Assembly (NCBI RefSeq): GCF_048553715.1 | Contig: NZ_JBLZNC010000007.1 | Coordinates: forward strand, 62,001-126,000 | Length of the DNA stretch: 64,000 nt | DNA from: Sagittula sp048553715 | GTDB taxonomy: Bacteria; Pseudomonadota; Alphaproteobacteria; Rhodobacterales; Rhodobacteraceae | Direction of reading: 5' to 3' | In this document: positions 26,189 through 35,087 of the stretch, in pieces | Layout of the letters: the number at the start of each line of letters is the position of its first letter | How positions within the stretch are numbered: the first letter of the stretch is position 1 | Made by a program: the position numbers and the translations under genes | Notes under the pieces: generated by a model | Databases searched by the model: none | Told to the model about the DNA's origin: nothing | The model's input: the letters and a program-made list of their open reading frames with translations, nothing else

Positions 26189-27385
26189 ATGGACCTCAGC
26201 TACAGCGACGACCAACAGGCGTTCCGCGAGGACGTGCGCGCCTTTCTTTCCGAAAACCTGCCCAAGCGCCTGTCCGACAAGGTCGCAAGCGGCAAGCGTC
26301 TGACCAAACAGGACCATGAGGAATGGCACGCCATCCTTAACGCGCGCGGCTGGCTGGGCGTGAACTGGCCCGTGGACCAGGGCGGCACCGGATGGGACGC
26401 CGTCCAGCGCCATATTTTCGAGGAAGAAACCACCGCCGCCCATGCGCCGCGCATCGTGCCCTTCGGGCTTGCCATGTTGGGGCCGGTGTTGATGGCCTTC
26501 GGCAATGACGCCCAAAAGGCGCATTACCTGCCGCGTATCCTGAACGGCGATGACTGGTGGTGTCAGGGCTATTCCGAACCCGGCGCGGGGTCGGATCTGG
26601 CCAATGTGCAGACCACCGCCGTGCGCGATGGCGATCACTACATCGTCAACGGGCAAAAGACCTGGACCACATTGGGCCAGCACGCGAACATGATCTTCTG
26701 CCTTGTGCGGACCTCGAAAGAAGGCAAACGCCAAGAAGGCATTTCGTTCCTGCTGGTGGACATGGACAGCCCCGGCGTCGAAGTCCGCCCCATCGTGCTG
26801 ATCGACGGCGAGCCTGAGGTCAACGAGGTCTGGTTCAAGGACGTGCGCGTGCCTGCCGAAAACCTCGTGGGGGAGGAAAACAAGGGCTGGACCTACGCCA
26901 AATACCTGCTGACCCATGAGCGGACGAATATTGCGGGCGTGGGCTTTGCGCGGGCGGGTCTGGCGTCGCTGAAACGCATCGCGGGCGAGCAGAAGCAAGA
27001 CGGCAAACCGCTGATCCAGAACCCGTTTTTTGCGGCCAAGATGGCGCAGGTGGAAATCGATCTGATGGCCATGGCCACCACCAACCTGCGCACCATCGCC
27101 GCCGCCGCAGCCGGTCAGGCACCGGGTGCCGAAAGCTCCATGCTCAAGGTCAAGGGCACCGTGATCCGTCAGGAAATCAACGCGCTGACCAAACAGGCCG
27201 TCGGCCCCTATGCGGCGCCCTTTGTGTCGGAATCGCTCGACGAGGGATCCAATGTCGAACCGGTCGGCCCGTCCTACGCGATGCCCGCAACGCAGGCTTA
27301 TTTCAACAACCGCAAACTCTCGATCTACGGCGGCTCCAACGAGGTGCAGCGCGCGATCATTTCCAAAGCCATTCTGGAGCTCTGA
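26189..27385 (+). CDS. Acyl-CoA dehydrogenase, large-subunit type (PimC-like)
   Basis: 398 aa. FAD-binding acyl-CoA dehydrogenase signatures are visible: QGYSEPGAGSDLANVQT, KTWTTLGQHANM and the C-terminal IYGGSNEVQRAIISK. It introduces the alpha-beta double bond. The sequence and the adjacent second acyl-CoA dehydrogenase recall the PimC/PimD pair, which act on pimeloyl-CoA and other dicarboxylyl-CoAs. A clear AAGGAGG precedes the ATG, and the next gene starts three bases after its stop. Confidence 0.88.
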   Translation: MDLSYSDDQQAFREDVRAFLSENLPKRLSDKVASGKRLTKQDHEEWHAILNARGWLGVNWPVDQGGTGWDAVQRHIFEEETTAAHAPRIVPFGLAMLGPVLMAFGNDAQKAHYLPRILNGDDWWCQGYSEPGAGSDLANVQTTAVRDGDHYIVNGQKTWTTLGQHANMIFCLVRTSKEGKRQEGISFLLVDMDSPGVEVRPIVLIDGEPEVNEVWFKDVRVPAENLVGEENKGWTYAKYLLTHERTNIAGVGFARAGLASLKRIAGEQKQDGKPLIQNPFFAAKMAQVEIDLMAMATTNLRTIAAAAAGQAPGAESSMLKVKGTVIRQEINALTKQAVGPYAAPFVSESLDEGSNVEPVGPSYAMPATQAYFNNRKLSIYGGSNEVQRAIISKAILEL

Positions 27386-27388
27386 GAC

Positions 27389-28495
27389 ATGGATTTCAAA
27401 CTCACCGAAGAACGCCAGATGTTGCAGGACGGGCTGCGCCGCTTTCTGGCGGACAGCACCGATCACGAAAAGATCGCCGCCGCGACCGACAGCGACAGCG
27501 GACTGGATGCGGATCTGTGGTCCGGTCTGGCCGAGATGGGCCTGCCCGGCGCCATGTTCACCGAAGGTCAGGGCGGTTTCGGCGGTCATGGTTTCGACAT
27601 CATGGTCGTGGCCGAGGAACTGGGCCGCGCCGGATTGCCCTCCCCCTTGATCGACAGCGCATTGCTGGCAGGCACCGTTATCGCCCAGACCCGTCCGGAC
27701 GAGGTTGAGGAGATCACAGCCGGTCGCATTCTGGGCTTCGCCCATGGCGAGCCGGGCGCGCGCTATGACCTGTCTCATGTAGCCACCACAGCCACAAAGA
27801 CCGATGCGGGATGGCAGATCACAGGGTCCAAGGCCGTGGTCCATTTCGCCACCGCAGCGGACGCTTTTATCATCTCGGCACGGGTGTCCGGCGATGTGGA
27901 TGACGAAGGGGGCATCGCTCTGTTTATGGTACCTGCGGATCAGGTCAGCCTGCGGGATTACCCGCTGAACGGGGGCGGACGTGCGGCCGAGCTGCAGATC
28001 GACGCCACGCTGCCCGTTGATGCGCTGCTGGCCGAGGACGCCTTTGATCTGATCGAGACAGCGCAAGCGCGCGCCATCGCCGCCCAATGCGCCGAGGCGC
28101 TGGGGCTGATGGAGACGATCAAAACGCTCACCGTGGAATACCTGCAGCAGCGCAAACAGTTCGGCCAGCCCATCGGCAAATTTCAGGCGCTGCAGCACCG
28201 TATGGCCGATGTGTTGATCGAGATTGAACAGGCGCGTTCGGCTGTGATCAACCTGTGCGGCCATCTCGATCACGCGGACCGGGATCTTCACGTCAGCGCG
28301 GCCAAGAACCTGATTGGCCGCACCGCGCGTCTGGTGGCCGAAGAATCCATTCAGATGCACGGCGGCATCGGCATGACCATGGAATATGCGCTGGGGCATT
28401 TTGCCAAACGGCTGAGCATGGTGGACCATCGCTTTGGCGACACGGATTTCCATCTTGAACGCTTTATCCGGCTGTCGATGGACCGCGCCGCATGA
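27389..28495 (+). CDS. Acyl-CoA dehydrogenase, small-subunit type (PimD-like)
   Basis: 368 aa. The acyl-CoA dehydrogenase fold is recognisable from YLQQRKQFGQPIGKFQALQH and ESIQMHGGIGMTMEYALGH. The central nucleotide-binding stretch is less conserved than in the neighbouring gene, as usual for the small partner of heteromeric enzymes such as PimCD. It probably forms a complex with the upstream product. Its stop overlaps the thioesterase start by four bases. Confidence 0.85.
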   Translation: MDFKLTEERQMLQDGLRRFLADSTDHEKIAAATDSDSGLDADLWSGLAEMGLPGAMFTEGQGGFGGHGFDIMVVAEELGRAGLPSPLIDSALLAGTVIAQTRPDEVEEITAGRILGFAHGEPGARYDLSHVATTATKTDAGWQITGSKAVVHFATAADAFIISARVSGDVDDEGGIALFMVPADQVSLRDYPLNGGGRAAELQIDATLPVDALLAEDAFDLIETAQARAIAAQCAEALGLMETIKTLTVEYLQQRKQFGQPIGKFQALQHRMADVLIEIEQARSAVINLCGHLDHADRDLHVSAAKNLIGRTARLVAEESIQMHGGIGMTMEYALGHFAKRLSMVDHRFGDTDFHLERFIRLSMDRAA

Positions 28496-28911
28496 TCGAG
28501 ACGATCCGCGATGAAACCGGCGCGCAGACCAGCTTGGGCTACGTGTTGGAGGTCGGCCATGCCGATGGGGGTGCGCGTTGTATGCTCGATGTATCCAACA
28601 AACATTCCAACCGGCACAATGTGTTACATGGCGGTATCGCCGCCACCATGCTGGACAATGCGATGGGCGCCACCGCGTCCCTGACCGTTGATCCCAGCGG
28701 GCGCACACCGTTTCTGACGGTGTCGATGACAACACAGTTTCTGGCGCCGGCCTTCGCGGGAAAACGGGTGACAGCCACAGGGCGTGTCACCGGCGGGGGG
28801 CGGTCATTGCTGTTCCTCGCCGCGCAGCTGGTGGATGAGGACGATCGACTGATCGCCACCGCAACCGGCGTGTTCAAACGCGCCAGATTGGACAAGGGAG
28901 GGGATGCATGA
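28492..28911 (+). CDS. PaaI-family hotdog-fold thioesterase
   Basis: 139 aa hotdog-fold protein. The characteristic HNVLHGGIAATMLDNAMG carries the usual catalytic region of PaaI-like thioesterases. It would hydrolyse stalled or aberrant acyl-CoA intermediates and free CoA. It overlaps both neighbours by four bases within the catabolic operon. Confidence 0.88.
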   Translation: MIETIRDETGAQTSLGYVLEVGHADGGARCMLDVSNKHSNRHNVLHGGIAATMLDNAMGATASLTVDPSGRTPFLTVSMTTQFLAPAFAGKRVTATGRVTGGGRSLLFLAAQLVDEDDRLIATATGVFKRARLDKGGDA

Positions 28912-29903
28912 TCCTGCAAACGGAATTTGCCCGTGACTGGGGGCTAAAACTGCCCATCGTTGCGGGCGGTCTGCAATGGCTGGCCAATGCGGATTACGTC
29001 GCAGCCGCAGCAAATGCCGGTGTTTTGCCGTTTCTGACGGCCGCCAGCCTGCCGGACGACGACAGCCTGCGCGCGGAAATCCGGCGCACAAAGACGCTGA
29101 CGGACCGTCCTTTCGGGCTCAACGTCTCTATGCTGCCCAAGCTGGTGCCCGGCGATCGGACCGAGGGCATCTTTCAAATCGCCATCGATGAAGGGCTGAA
29201 AATTGTCGAGACTTCGGGCCGCAATCCCGAAGCCTACCTGCCGATGTTGCAGGATGCAGGCGTCAGAGTTCTGCACAAGGTGCCTTCTGTCCGCTATGCG
29301 GTTTCGGCACAGCGGTCCGGCGTGGATATGGTGTCGATTGTGGGCGCCGAATGTGGCGGGCATCCCGGGCTCGACCTGATTGGCAGCCTTGTGAACATGG
29401 GGCTGGCGGAGCGTCGTTTGACCATCCCCTTTCTGATCGGCGGCGGCATCGCCACCGGTGGCCAGATTGTATCGGCCCTCGCCAACGGGGCGCAGGGTGT
29501 CGTCATCGGGACCCGCTTTCTGGTCGCGGACGAAATTCCCGCCCATCCCGATTATAAACGCCGTCTCGCCGAGGCGGGCGAACGCGACACGGTGCTGACC
29601 ATGGCATCGGTCCGCAATACGGTCCGCACGTTGAAGAACCTGACAACTGACGCGGTGCACGAGCTTGAGGCAGCCAAGCCAGATATCACGTTCGAGGATC
29701 TCCGTCCCCTCGTGGCAGGCACCATCGGGCGCCGCGCTTACGAGACAGGCGATACATCGCAAGGGCTGCTGTCCGCCGGGCAGGCGCTGGGTCTGACCGA
29801 CACCCCTGCCCCGCTGGCGCAGATTGTCGACACACTGGCCCACGAGGCCGAGCGCGCCCTGTCGCGCCTGAACGCGCTCCAACCTGAACGAGAAAACGCA
29901 TGA
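28908..29903 (+). CDS. FMN-dependent nitronate monooxygenase / enoyl-reductase-like oxidoreductase
   Basis: 331 aa TIM-barrel flavoprotein of the NMO/FabK-like family. Typical segments are LPIVAGGLQWLANADYVAAA, IVGAECGGHPGLDLIGSL and IATGGQIVSALANGAQGVVI. The family includes nitronate monooxygenases and enoyl reductases, and the exact reaction is not certain. Inside a beta-oxidation operon it may act as a 2-enoyl-CoA reductase or a detoxifying oxidase. Its stop overlaps the CoA ligase start. Confidence 0.85.
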   Translation: MILQTEFARDWGLKLPIVAGGLQWLANADYVAAAANAGVLPFLTAASLPDDDSLRAEIRRTKTLTDRPFGLNVSMLPKLVPGDRTEGIFQIAIDEGLKIVETSGRNPEAYLPMLQDAGVRVLHKVPSVRYAVSAQRSGVDMVSIVGAECGGHPGLDLIGSLVNMGLAERRLTIPFLIGGGIATGGQIVSALANGAQGVVIGTRFLVADEIPAHPDYKRRLAEAGERDTVLTMASVRNTVRTLKNLTTDAVHELEAAKPDITFEDLRPLVAGTIGRRAYETGDTSQGLLSAGQALGLTDTPAPLAQIVDTLAHEAERALSRLNALQPERENA

Positions 29904-31402
29904 CCCCCAGCCGCATCCATCACCTTGTTGACCGGAACGCGCAGGCGCGTCCGAACGCCCGTGCCATCATGGATTGCGACGGTCACGTCTATAGCTGGGG
30001 CGCCTATGCGAAACTCACCGTAGAGGCCGCTAACCTGCTGACGAAAAACGGTGTTTCCAAGGGCGACCGTGTTCTGATTGTCGGCGAGAACTGTCTGTCC
30101 ATGCCGGTTCTGATCAATGCCGCATCGCGCATTGGGGCATGGGCTGTGCCTGTGAATGCCCGCATGTCTGCCGCCGAAATCGAACGGATCCGTGGCCATG
30201 CGAAACCGGCGTTGGTGGCCTACACCAGCCACGTGTCTGCTGAGGCCGCCGCGCATGCGGGTGATGCCACCCCCTGCCCCACCGGCTTTGGCGCGTTGCA
30301 TCTGGCGCAAGGGTCGCCAGATCCCGAACCTGCCGAAGACACCGCGGAAGACCCGGCCATTTTGTTGTATACAACTGGTACAACAGGAGATCCCAAAGGC
30401 GTAATGCTGTCCCACGCCAATCTGCTTTTCGCGGCCAAAGCGTCCTGCGATCTGCGCGATTTGACCGATGCGGACCACATCTATGGCGGGCTGCCTTTGA
30501 CCCATGTGTTTGGTGTGGCGTCGATGATGATGGCCGCCGCCCATTGTGGGGCGATGATCCAGCTTGCGACCCGCTTTGATCCTGCAAAACTGCTGGAGGC
30601 TTTGCAGTCCGGCACCACGGTTCTGCCTGCGGTACCACAAATGCATGCTCTGCTCATGGCGCATGCTGAAAAGCTTGGCTTGACGCGGTTGGACAATGCG
30701 CCGCTGCGCTATGTCTCTTCTGGCGCGGCACCTTTGGACCCTGCATGGAAGCGCAAGGCCGAAGCCTTTTACGGGCTTGCCCTGCAGAACGGTTACGGCA
30801 TGACGGAAAGCTCTGCAGGCATCTGTGGAACACGCAACATGATCGGGGATCCCGATATCTCTGTCGGCCCGCCCCTGCCAGGGTGCGAGATCAAACTGGA
30901 CCTGTCCTTGGGGGCGGATAGCGATGTGGGCGAAGTCCTGACACGCGGTCCACACGTGATGAAAGGGTATTTCCGCAATCCTGACGTCACCGCCCAAACG
31001 GTTCAGGACGGCTGGCTGCGCACCGGCGATTTGGGCCGCATCGACGAGCACGGGCATCTGCACATTGTAGGCCGTGCCAAAGAGCTGATCATTCGCGGCG
31101 GCTTTAATGTCTATCCGCCAGAGGTCGAAGCCGCGCTGAACGATCACCCGGACGTCGTGCAGTCGGCAGTCATCGGGCGCACGATCAATGGTGACGAGGA
31201 AGTGCTCGCCTTTGTGCAGCCGCGTGCCGTCGATGTGGTCACGCCAGAGGATCTTCGCGGTTTCGTGGCAGGCCGTCTGACCGGGTATAAGCGCCCTACC
31301 CGCATCTTCGTGGTCGACAGCCTTCCAGCCGCCGCGACCGGCAAAATCCTCAAGCATCGCTTCATCGAGCATTTTGCGGACTTGCTGTCTGAGACCGTCT
31401 GA
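29900..31402 (+). CDS. Acyl-CoA synthetase, AMP-forming
   Basis: 500 aa ANL-family ligase. The phosphate-binding loop is YTTGTTGDPKGVMLSH, followed by QNGYGMTESS and the hinge GRAKELIIRGGFNVYPPEVE; the catalytic lysine is in PAAATGKILKHRF. It activates an imported carboxylic acid to its CoA ester, feeding the upstream beta-oxidation enzymes. It is the last gene of the operon and lies 64 bases from the convergent repC. The analogous enzyme in the pim cluster is PimA. Confidence 0.93.
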   Translation: MTPSRIHHLVDRNAQARPNARAIMDCDGHVYSWGAYAKLTVEAANLLTKNGVSKGDRVLIVGENCLSMPVLINAASRIGAWAVPVNARMSAAEIERIRGHAKPALVAYTSHVSAEAAAHAGDATPCPTGFGALHLAQGSPDPEPAEDTAEDPAILLYTTGTTGDPKGVMLSHANLLFAAKASCDLRDLTDADHIYGGLPLTHVFGVASMMMAAAHCGAMIQLATRFDPAKLLEALQSGTTVLPAVPQMHALLMAHAEKLGLTRLDNAPLRYVSSGAAPLDPAWKRKAEAFYGLALQNGYGMTESSAGICGTRNMIGDPDISVGPPLPGCEIKLDLSLGADSDVGEVLTRGPHVMKGYFRNPDVTAQTVQDGWLRTGDLGRIDEHGHLHIVGRAKELIIRGGFNVYPPEVEAALNDHPDVVQSAVIGRTINGDEEVLAFVQPRAVDVVTPEDLRGFVAGRLTGYKRPTRIFVVDSLPAAATGKILKHRFIEHFADLLSETV

Positions 31403-31466
31403 CGGTGCTCTGACTATCCTTCGGCCTCTAGGCGTCCGGTCTTTCGGGATCGGGCGCTTTTCTGCG

Positions 31467-32489
31467 TCACACATAGGCGTGGGTTTTGCGGTGGGGTTGC
31501 TTTGGACGTGCGAGGTCTGCCCATTTTAGCTGGCCACTTTCCAAATCTCTAAGCAAGGCAGTGGCATATGCTCGGGCGCTGCGCAATTTATGAATACGTT
31601 CAAGGACATAGCCCAAAATTATGAAGCTATGAAGCGGTCCGTTGGATGTCATCTGTGGCCACAGCGAAGAGATACCAATGCTTTTGGCCAATCCATGCAT
31701 GATCTCGGTGCAATGTGACTGGTTTCTGGCGTGACGAAGCTCTGCACAGAGCAGGGGGAAAGCTGCGTTGATCTGAGCCTCGGTCAGTTCCGGTTGGTTT
31801 GGGATTTCTTGTGTTACTTCAGTATTAATTTTTGGTTCTTTGTGCCCCTCAGGTTTTATGTCGCTGCCCATCAATTTGACTGAATTATCTTTTTCTTCCA
31901 CAGACATATGCTCGTTGAGGTCCGACAGCAGCATGTCGAGGTGATCTTCGTTCAATTTGCGCCGCAAAAGACGTGTCGCGTGCCTGTAGATTGGCATTTC
32001 CTTGAGATGTTCGCCGATGGTGTCGCGCAGTTGTCCCAGCGCGATAAGGCAGCGATCCCGCAAAACCTTGATGCGTTCCATGGTGTCGGCGTGTTGCTCT
32101 GCAAGGTTTAGCAATTCTTTATGCCGGTAAAGCACAGGCAGGACAGACAGCCCTGTGGCCAGAACCACCCTGCCCTGCCTGTCACGCCGCGCCCAGCGTT
32201 TGCCGTTTGCGCTGGCAACACGTTCGATCAGGCCCAGCTCGACGAGCCGCGCCACATGGCGTTCGATGGTCTGCACGCTGACATGGCACCGCTCAGCCAA
32301 GGCCGCATTCGATGCAAAGCAGATATGGGCATCTTGCGCGCGATCCGAGATTTGGTCGACGCGCATATAGGACAGCATTGCCCGCAACACGGACAGCGTT
32401 GTCGATTTCAACCCCAGGGGTTCACGGGCCGTTTCGACGCAGCGCAGCAGAAACCATTTGTCTGGCGGACATACGGAACCGTCAGACAT
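31467..32489 (-). CDS. repC: RepC replication initiator of a repABC replicon
   Basis: 340 aa from the ATG at 32489 (MSDGSVCPPDKWFLLRC), chosen for the GGGGA site before it; an upstream in-frame ATG at 32558 is possible. The N-terminal DNA-binding part contains the winged-helix segment RCHVSVQTIERHVARLVELG. RepC initiates replication at an origin that in this family lies inside repC itself; an AT-rich stretch at 31801-31915 fits. The C-terminus is unusually Lys/Asn/Glu-rich for this genome. It is separated from repB by the predicted antisense-RNA region. Confidence 0.93.
   Translation of the reverse strand: MSDGSVCPPDKWFLLRCVETAREPLGLKSTTLSVLRAMLSYMRVDQISDRAQDAHICFASNAALAERCHVSVQTIERHVARLVELGLIERVASANGKRWARRDRQGRVVLATGLSVLPVLYRHKELLNLAEQHADTMERIKVLRDRCLIALGQLRDTIGEHLKEMPIYRHATRLLRRKLNEDHLDMLLSDLNEHMSVEEKDNSVKLMGSDIKPEGHKEPKINTEVTQEIPNQPELTEAQINAAFPLLCAELRHARNQSHCTEIMHGLAKSIGISSLWPQMTSNGPLHSFIILGYVLERIHKLRSARAYATALLRDLESGQLKWADLARPKQPHRKTHAYV
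31801..31915. other. AT-rich stretch inside repC, candidate origin of replication (oriV)
   Basis: Within repC this 115-base stretch is markedly AT-rich against the surrounding GC-rich sequence, with runs such as AGTATTAATTTTTGG and TTGACTGAATTATC. In repABC replicons the origin is known to lie inside repC in an AT-rich region. The position matches that expectation; function is inferred. Confidence 0.5.
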
Positions 32490-32606
32490 GGCTGTCCCCT
32501 GCCCTGCAGCCTGTGCAAAGCACGACCCGGAGCGGGTCTCACCTATAATTTTCGTCATTTTATGCCAGCAGGCAAAGAAATACCCTCCGCACGGATGCGT
32601 TTGCTC

Positions 32607-32635
32607 TTGTTCGCCGAATCGAGTGCTGGTATCCT
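32607..32635 (+). promoter_or_regulatory. Predicted promoter of the repB-repC antisense RNA
   Basis: On the plus strand, opposite to repABC, TTGTTC (32607-32612) and TATCCT (32630-32635) are spaced by 17 bases, a good sigma-70-type arrangement. Transcription would start near 32642 and run into the terminator hairpin at 32671-32700. Confidence 0.55.
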
Positions 32636-32641
32636 TTAGGT

Positions 32642-32700
32642 GTCAAGCTAAGGGCGCTTATGCGCTACAGCCCTCGAAGCCTCCGGTTTCGGGGGTTTTT
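32642..32700 (+). ncRNA. Predicted antisense counter-transcribed RNA (incompatibility RNA) of repABC
   Basis: A roughly 59-base RNA antisense to the repC leader, between a sigma-70-like promoter and an intrinsic terminator. Small antisense RNAs in the repB-repC gap are established negative regulators of RepC synthesis and incompatibility factors in repABC plasmids. The strand, position and size match. The exact 5' end is inferred from the promoter. Confidence 0.6.
32671..32700 (+). terminator. Rho-independent terminator of the antisense RNA
   Basis: Stem CCCTCGAA (32671-32678) with TTCGGGGG (32688-32695), one G-U pair, followed at once by TTTTT on the plus strand. It faces against repABC transcription, as expected for the counter-transcribed RNA. 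Confidence 0.75.
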
Positions 32701-32741
32701 CTTTACGGTGCTTCCTCCTTTCTGCTCGTTCTCAATGAAAG

Positions 32742-33704
32742 TTAATCCGCGTCGTTTACAGCTGTAAACGTGCGGTATTGCTCGCGGATGATCTGATCGA
32801 TGTTGTCATCGAGCCATTTCCCAAACGCGGCATTTGTCCCGGCCTTGGAGATGTTGACGGACAGAGCCGCCTTGCCGGATTTAACGGTGATTCCCTCGAC
32901 AGGCGTTGTCTCGCGTGATTGCGCCGGTCGGGCGCCCCGTCGTGTGATCTCTTTCAACAACTGATCGAGACGCTCGTCAGACCCCATAGAGGCGTCGAAC
33001 CCGGCGAGAATACCAAGCGCGGCACTTGCGGTGATCTTCTGACCGGCAAAAGCATCCGCCAGCGCGGTCCATTTCGGGCGGCCTGATTTCGGGGCCGCAC
33101 CGATCTGGTCTCCCACATCGTCAGGAACATTGTCGATGATCTTGTTCAGGTGGGACAGGCCAGACGCGCTGAGACCCAGAACCTGCCGCGCCGTTTTGCT
33201 GTCGTGACCCGCTGCGGCGATCATGGCAGCAAAACGCGCTTTCTCATAGAAAGAGAGGTTGCGTCGGGCTGCATTCTCCAGACCCTTGGCAAGCAGAGCC
33301 GCGTCATCGTCGAGATCCTGAACGTTGGCTTTAACCTTGATGCCCAGTTCACGACAGGCTGCCAAACGCCTCCGGCCATAGATAACTTCGAACCGGCCAT
33401 CGGTCGGCGCGCGGCGCAGGAGGATCGGAACCTGTTGTCCGCCCTCACGGATGCTTTCGACCAGCGCGTCAAACCCCTCGCCCTCGTCGTCGGACTTTAC
33501 AGCTGTAAACCCTTCCATCCGGTCGCGGGGGCCCCAGTCGTCGATCAGCGCGGGGTCAATCTCTCGGATCGCAGTGAGGGACCCTTGCAGCGCGCCCAAG
33601 GCCGGCGCACTGCTGCGTGCCGGTCGATCCTTTGCGGCCTGTGGGCCAGAGCGCGCGATGGTGCTGGCAATCCCCGACATGCCACCTAGTGTTTTCCGTG
33701 CCAT
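32742..33704 (-). CDS. repB: RepB plasmid partitioning protein (ParB family)
   Basis: 320 aa. The ParB/Srx nuclease-like motif region is VIYGRRRLAACRELGIKV, followed by the helix-turn-helix part (ARQVLGLSASGLSHLNKIID). It binds parS sites and works with RepA in segregation and autorepression. The ATG overlaps the repA stop by one base (TGATG). Two parS-like palindromes lie inside this gene, at the 3' end (32754-32769, coding FTAVN) and near codon 65-70 (33495-33510, coding FTAVK). Confidence 0.94.
   Translation of the reverse strand: MARKTLGGMSGIASTIARSGPQAAKDRPARSSAPALGALQGSLTAIREIDPALIDDWGPRDRMEGFTAVKSDDEGEGFDALVESIREGGQQVPILLRRAPTDGRFEVIYGRRRLAACRELGIKVKANVQDLDDDAALLAKGLENAARRNLSFYEKARFAAMIAAAGHDSKTARQVLGLSASGLSHLNKIIDNVPDDVGDQIGAAPKSGRPKWTALADAFAGQKITASAALGILAGFDASMGSDERLDQLLKEITRRGARPAQSRETTPVEGITVKSGKAALSVNISKAGTNAAFGKWLDDNIDQIIREQYRTFTAVNDAD
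32754..32769. promoter_or_regulatory. parS-like palindrome in the 3' end of repB
   Basis: GTTTACAGCTGTAAAC, a perfect 16-base palindrome that fits the repABC parS form GTT-N4-GC-N4-AAC. It lies in the last codons of repB. Confidence 0.8.
33495..33510. promoter_or_regulatory. parS-like palindrome inside repB
   Basis: CTTTACAGCTGTAAAC, one mismatch from the perfect site at 32754, inside the repB coding region. Confidence 0.7.
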
Positions 33705-34888
33705 CAGCTACGCCCCCACGCTTTTTGAATCATCACCTCGACCTCTTGGCCCACCGCGTCCATGGACTGTTTGGCGCGGTCGTATGTCGCCCGCGTCATG
33801 TCAGAGCGGACAACCTCGTAGATCGATTGTTTCAGCATTGTGGCATCGCTAATAGCGGTGGATTTCAATGCCGTGGCAGACATGACCCGATCCTGAAACA
33901 GCGCCCGCATGAACGATGTCAGCTGCTGCGATGGGACGTCTGTAGGTTCATCACGCGTGATGAGGAAGCGGAAGTTGTCGTAGTGCAACGTCGCGCCCGC
34001 GTCCTCGATCACGCCCATATAGGCGCCCACCAGTTCCATGAACTGCGCGGTAGACGACACATCGAGCATCGACGGGGTGAGCGGGACGATCAGCGATGTC
34101 GCCGCCGCCATGCCAGAGATGGTGAGGAAGCCAAGCTGCGGTGGGCTGTCCATCAACACGATGTCGTAATCTGCCTCAACCTGCTCCAAAGCGCCGCGAA
34201 TGCGGGTGAAGAACGGCTGATCCGGGGCGGAGTGTACGGCGGATTCAGTCTCGAACTCTGACAGCAACAGCCGCGACGGGGCGAGAGAGATGCCGGGGAA
34301 ATAGGTCTGCTTGATGACATCAGCGAAGGGGACCGGATCGTCGTAGCGGATCGCGTCATAGACGGTCAGCCCGTCGAATTCGATCTCGGGCGAGATGCCG
34401 CACATCGATGTCAGCGAACCCTGCGGGTCGAGATCCACGACCAGAACCTTATAACCGCGCAGCGCGAGGTAATGGGCAAGGTGGACTGTTGTCGTCGATT
34501 TGGACGACCCGCCTTTGAAATTCATAAGTTGCCAGACTTGCAGCTTGTCACCTTCGCGCCGTCCGGGAAGGTAGCGGCCTTTCTTGCGCGACCCGGCTTC
34601 CAGCGTCTGACGGGCGTGGCGAAGTTCGGTCACGGAGTAGTACCGGCGGCCTCCGCGTACGTCAGACGGTTCGGGCAATGTGCCCTCGGCGTGCGCTTTG
34701 CGCAGGAATTGTCCCGAAACACCCAGAAGGTCGGCGACCTCGGGTGCAGAAAAACTGCGGAGAGATTTTGTATTGTCTGGCGCGAAAGCCGACAGTAGGT
34801 GTTCGCGGATCGCACTGGTCAGCCGCTCGGAAATATCCGTCGCCAGTTCCGATGGTCGGTCCGCTTCGATCGGTGTTACCGGAATCAT
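33704..34888 (-). CDS. repA: RepA plasmid partitioning ATPase (ParA family)
   Basis: 394 aa from ATG 34888 (MIPVTPIEADRP), with GGGG as a weak ribosome site; an extension to 34954 is open but less likely. It has an N-terminal helix-turn-helix (VADLLGVSGQFLRKAHAEG), the deviant Walker A KGGSSKSTTT near residue 125 and the ParA segment VLVVDLDPQGSLT. It drives segregation together with RepB and represses the operon. First gene of repABC; two parS-like sites and an AGTCAA (TTGACT on the coding strand) box lie upstream. Confidence 0.94.
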   Translation of the reverse strand: MIPVTPIEADRPSELATDISERLTSAIREHLLSAFAPDNTKSLRSFSAPEVADLLGVSGQFLRKAHAEGTLPEPSDVRGGRRYYSVTELRHARQTLEAGSRKKGRYLPGRREGDKLQVWQLMNFKGGSSKSTTTVHLAHYLALRGYKVLVVDLDPQGSLTSMCGISPEIEFDGLTVYDAIRYDDPVPFADVIKQTYFPGISLAPSRLLLSEFETESAVHSAPDQPFFTRIRGALEQVEADYDIVLMDSPPQLGFLTISGMAAATSLIVPLTPSMLDVSSTAQFMELVGAYMGVIEDAGATLHYDNFRFLITRDEPTDVPSQQLTSFMRALFQDRVMSATALKSTAISDATMLKQSIYEVVRSDMTRATYDRAKQSMDAVGQEVEVMIQKAWGRS

Positions 34889-35031
34889 GTGGTTGCCCCA
34901 AATTCTGAAATGTAGCCGTTTTCGCGCCACTTGGGGATAACTGGTTCGATTCACCGGCCTAAGTCAATGGTTTTCTTTTTGCGGCCACATTGTTTCTGTA
35001 TGGCTTCAATGACTTCCGTGAGGGTGTTCAG

Positions 35032-35047
35032 GTTTACAGCTGTAAAA
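35032..35047. promoter_or_regulatory. parS-like palindrome upstream of repA (site 1)
   Basis: GTTTACAGCTGTAAAA, one mismatch from the perfect palindrome within repB; 11 bases from the next copy. Confidence 0.75.
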
Positions 35048-35058
35048 AGTCTGCGCCA

Positions 35059-35074
35059 ATTTACAGCTGTAAAC
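35059..35074. promoter_or_regulatory. parS-like palindrome upstream of repA (site 2)
   Basis: ATTTACAGCTGTAAAC, one mismatch from the perfect site. With site 1 it makes a closely spaced pair in the 5' region of the operon. Confidence 0.75.
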
Positions 35075-35087
35075 TTGTAGGTTCGGG

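Larger units (their letters stand above)
34889..35087. promoter_or_regulatory. repABC promoter and centromere region
   Basis: About 200 bases between the agmatinase stop and the repA start. It contains two parS-like palindromes and a -35-like TTGACT on the minus strand (34967-34962), with a less clear -10. It is probably where RepA and RepB bind to autoregulate the operon and to partition the replicon. Confidence 0.6.
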
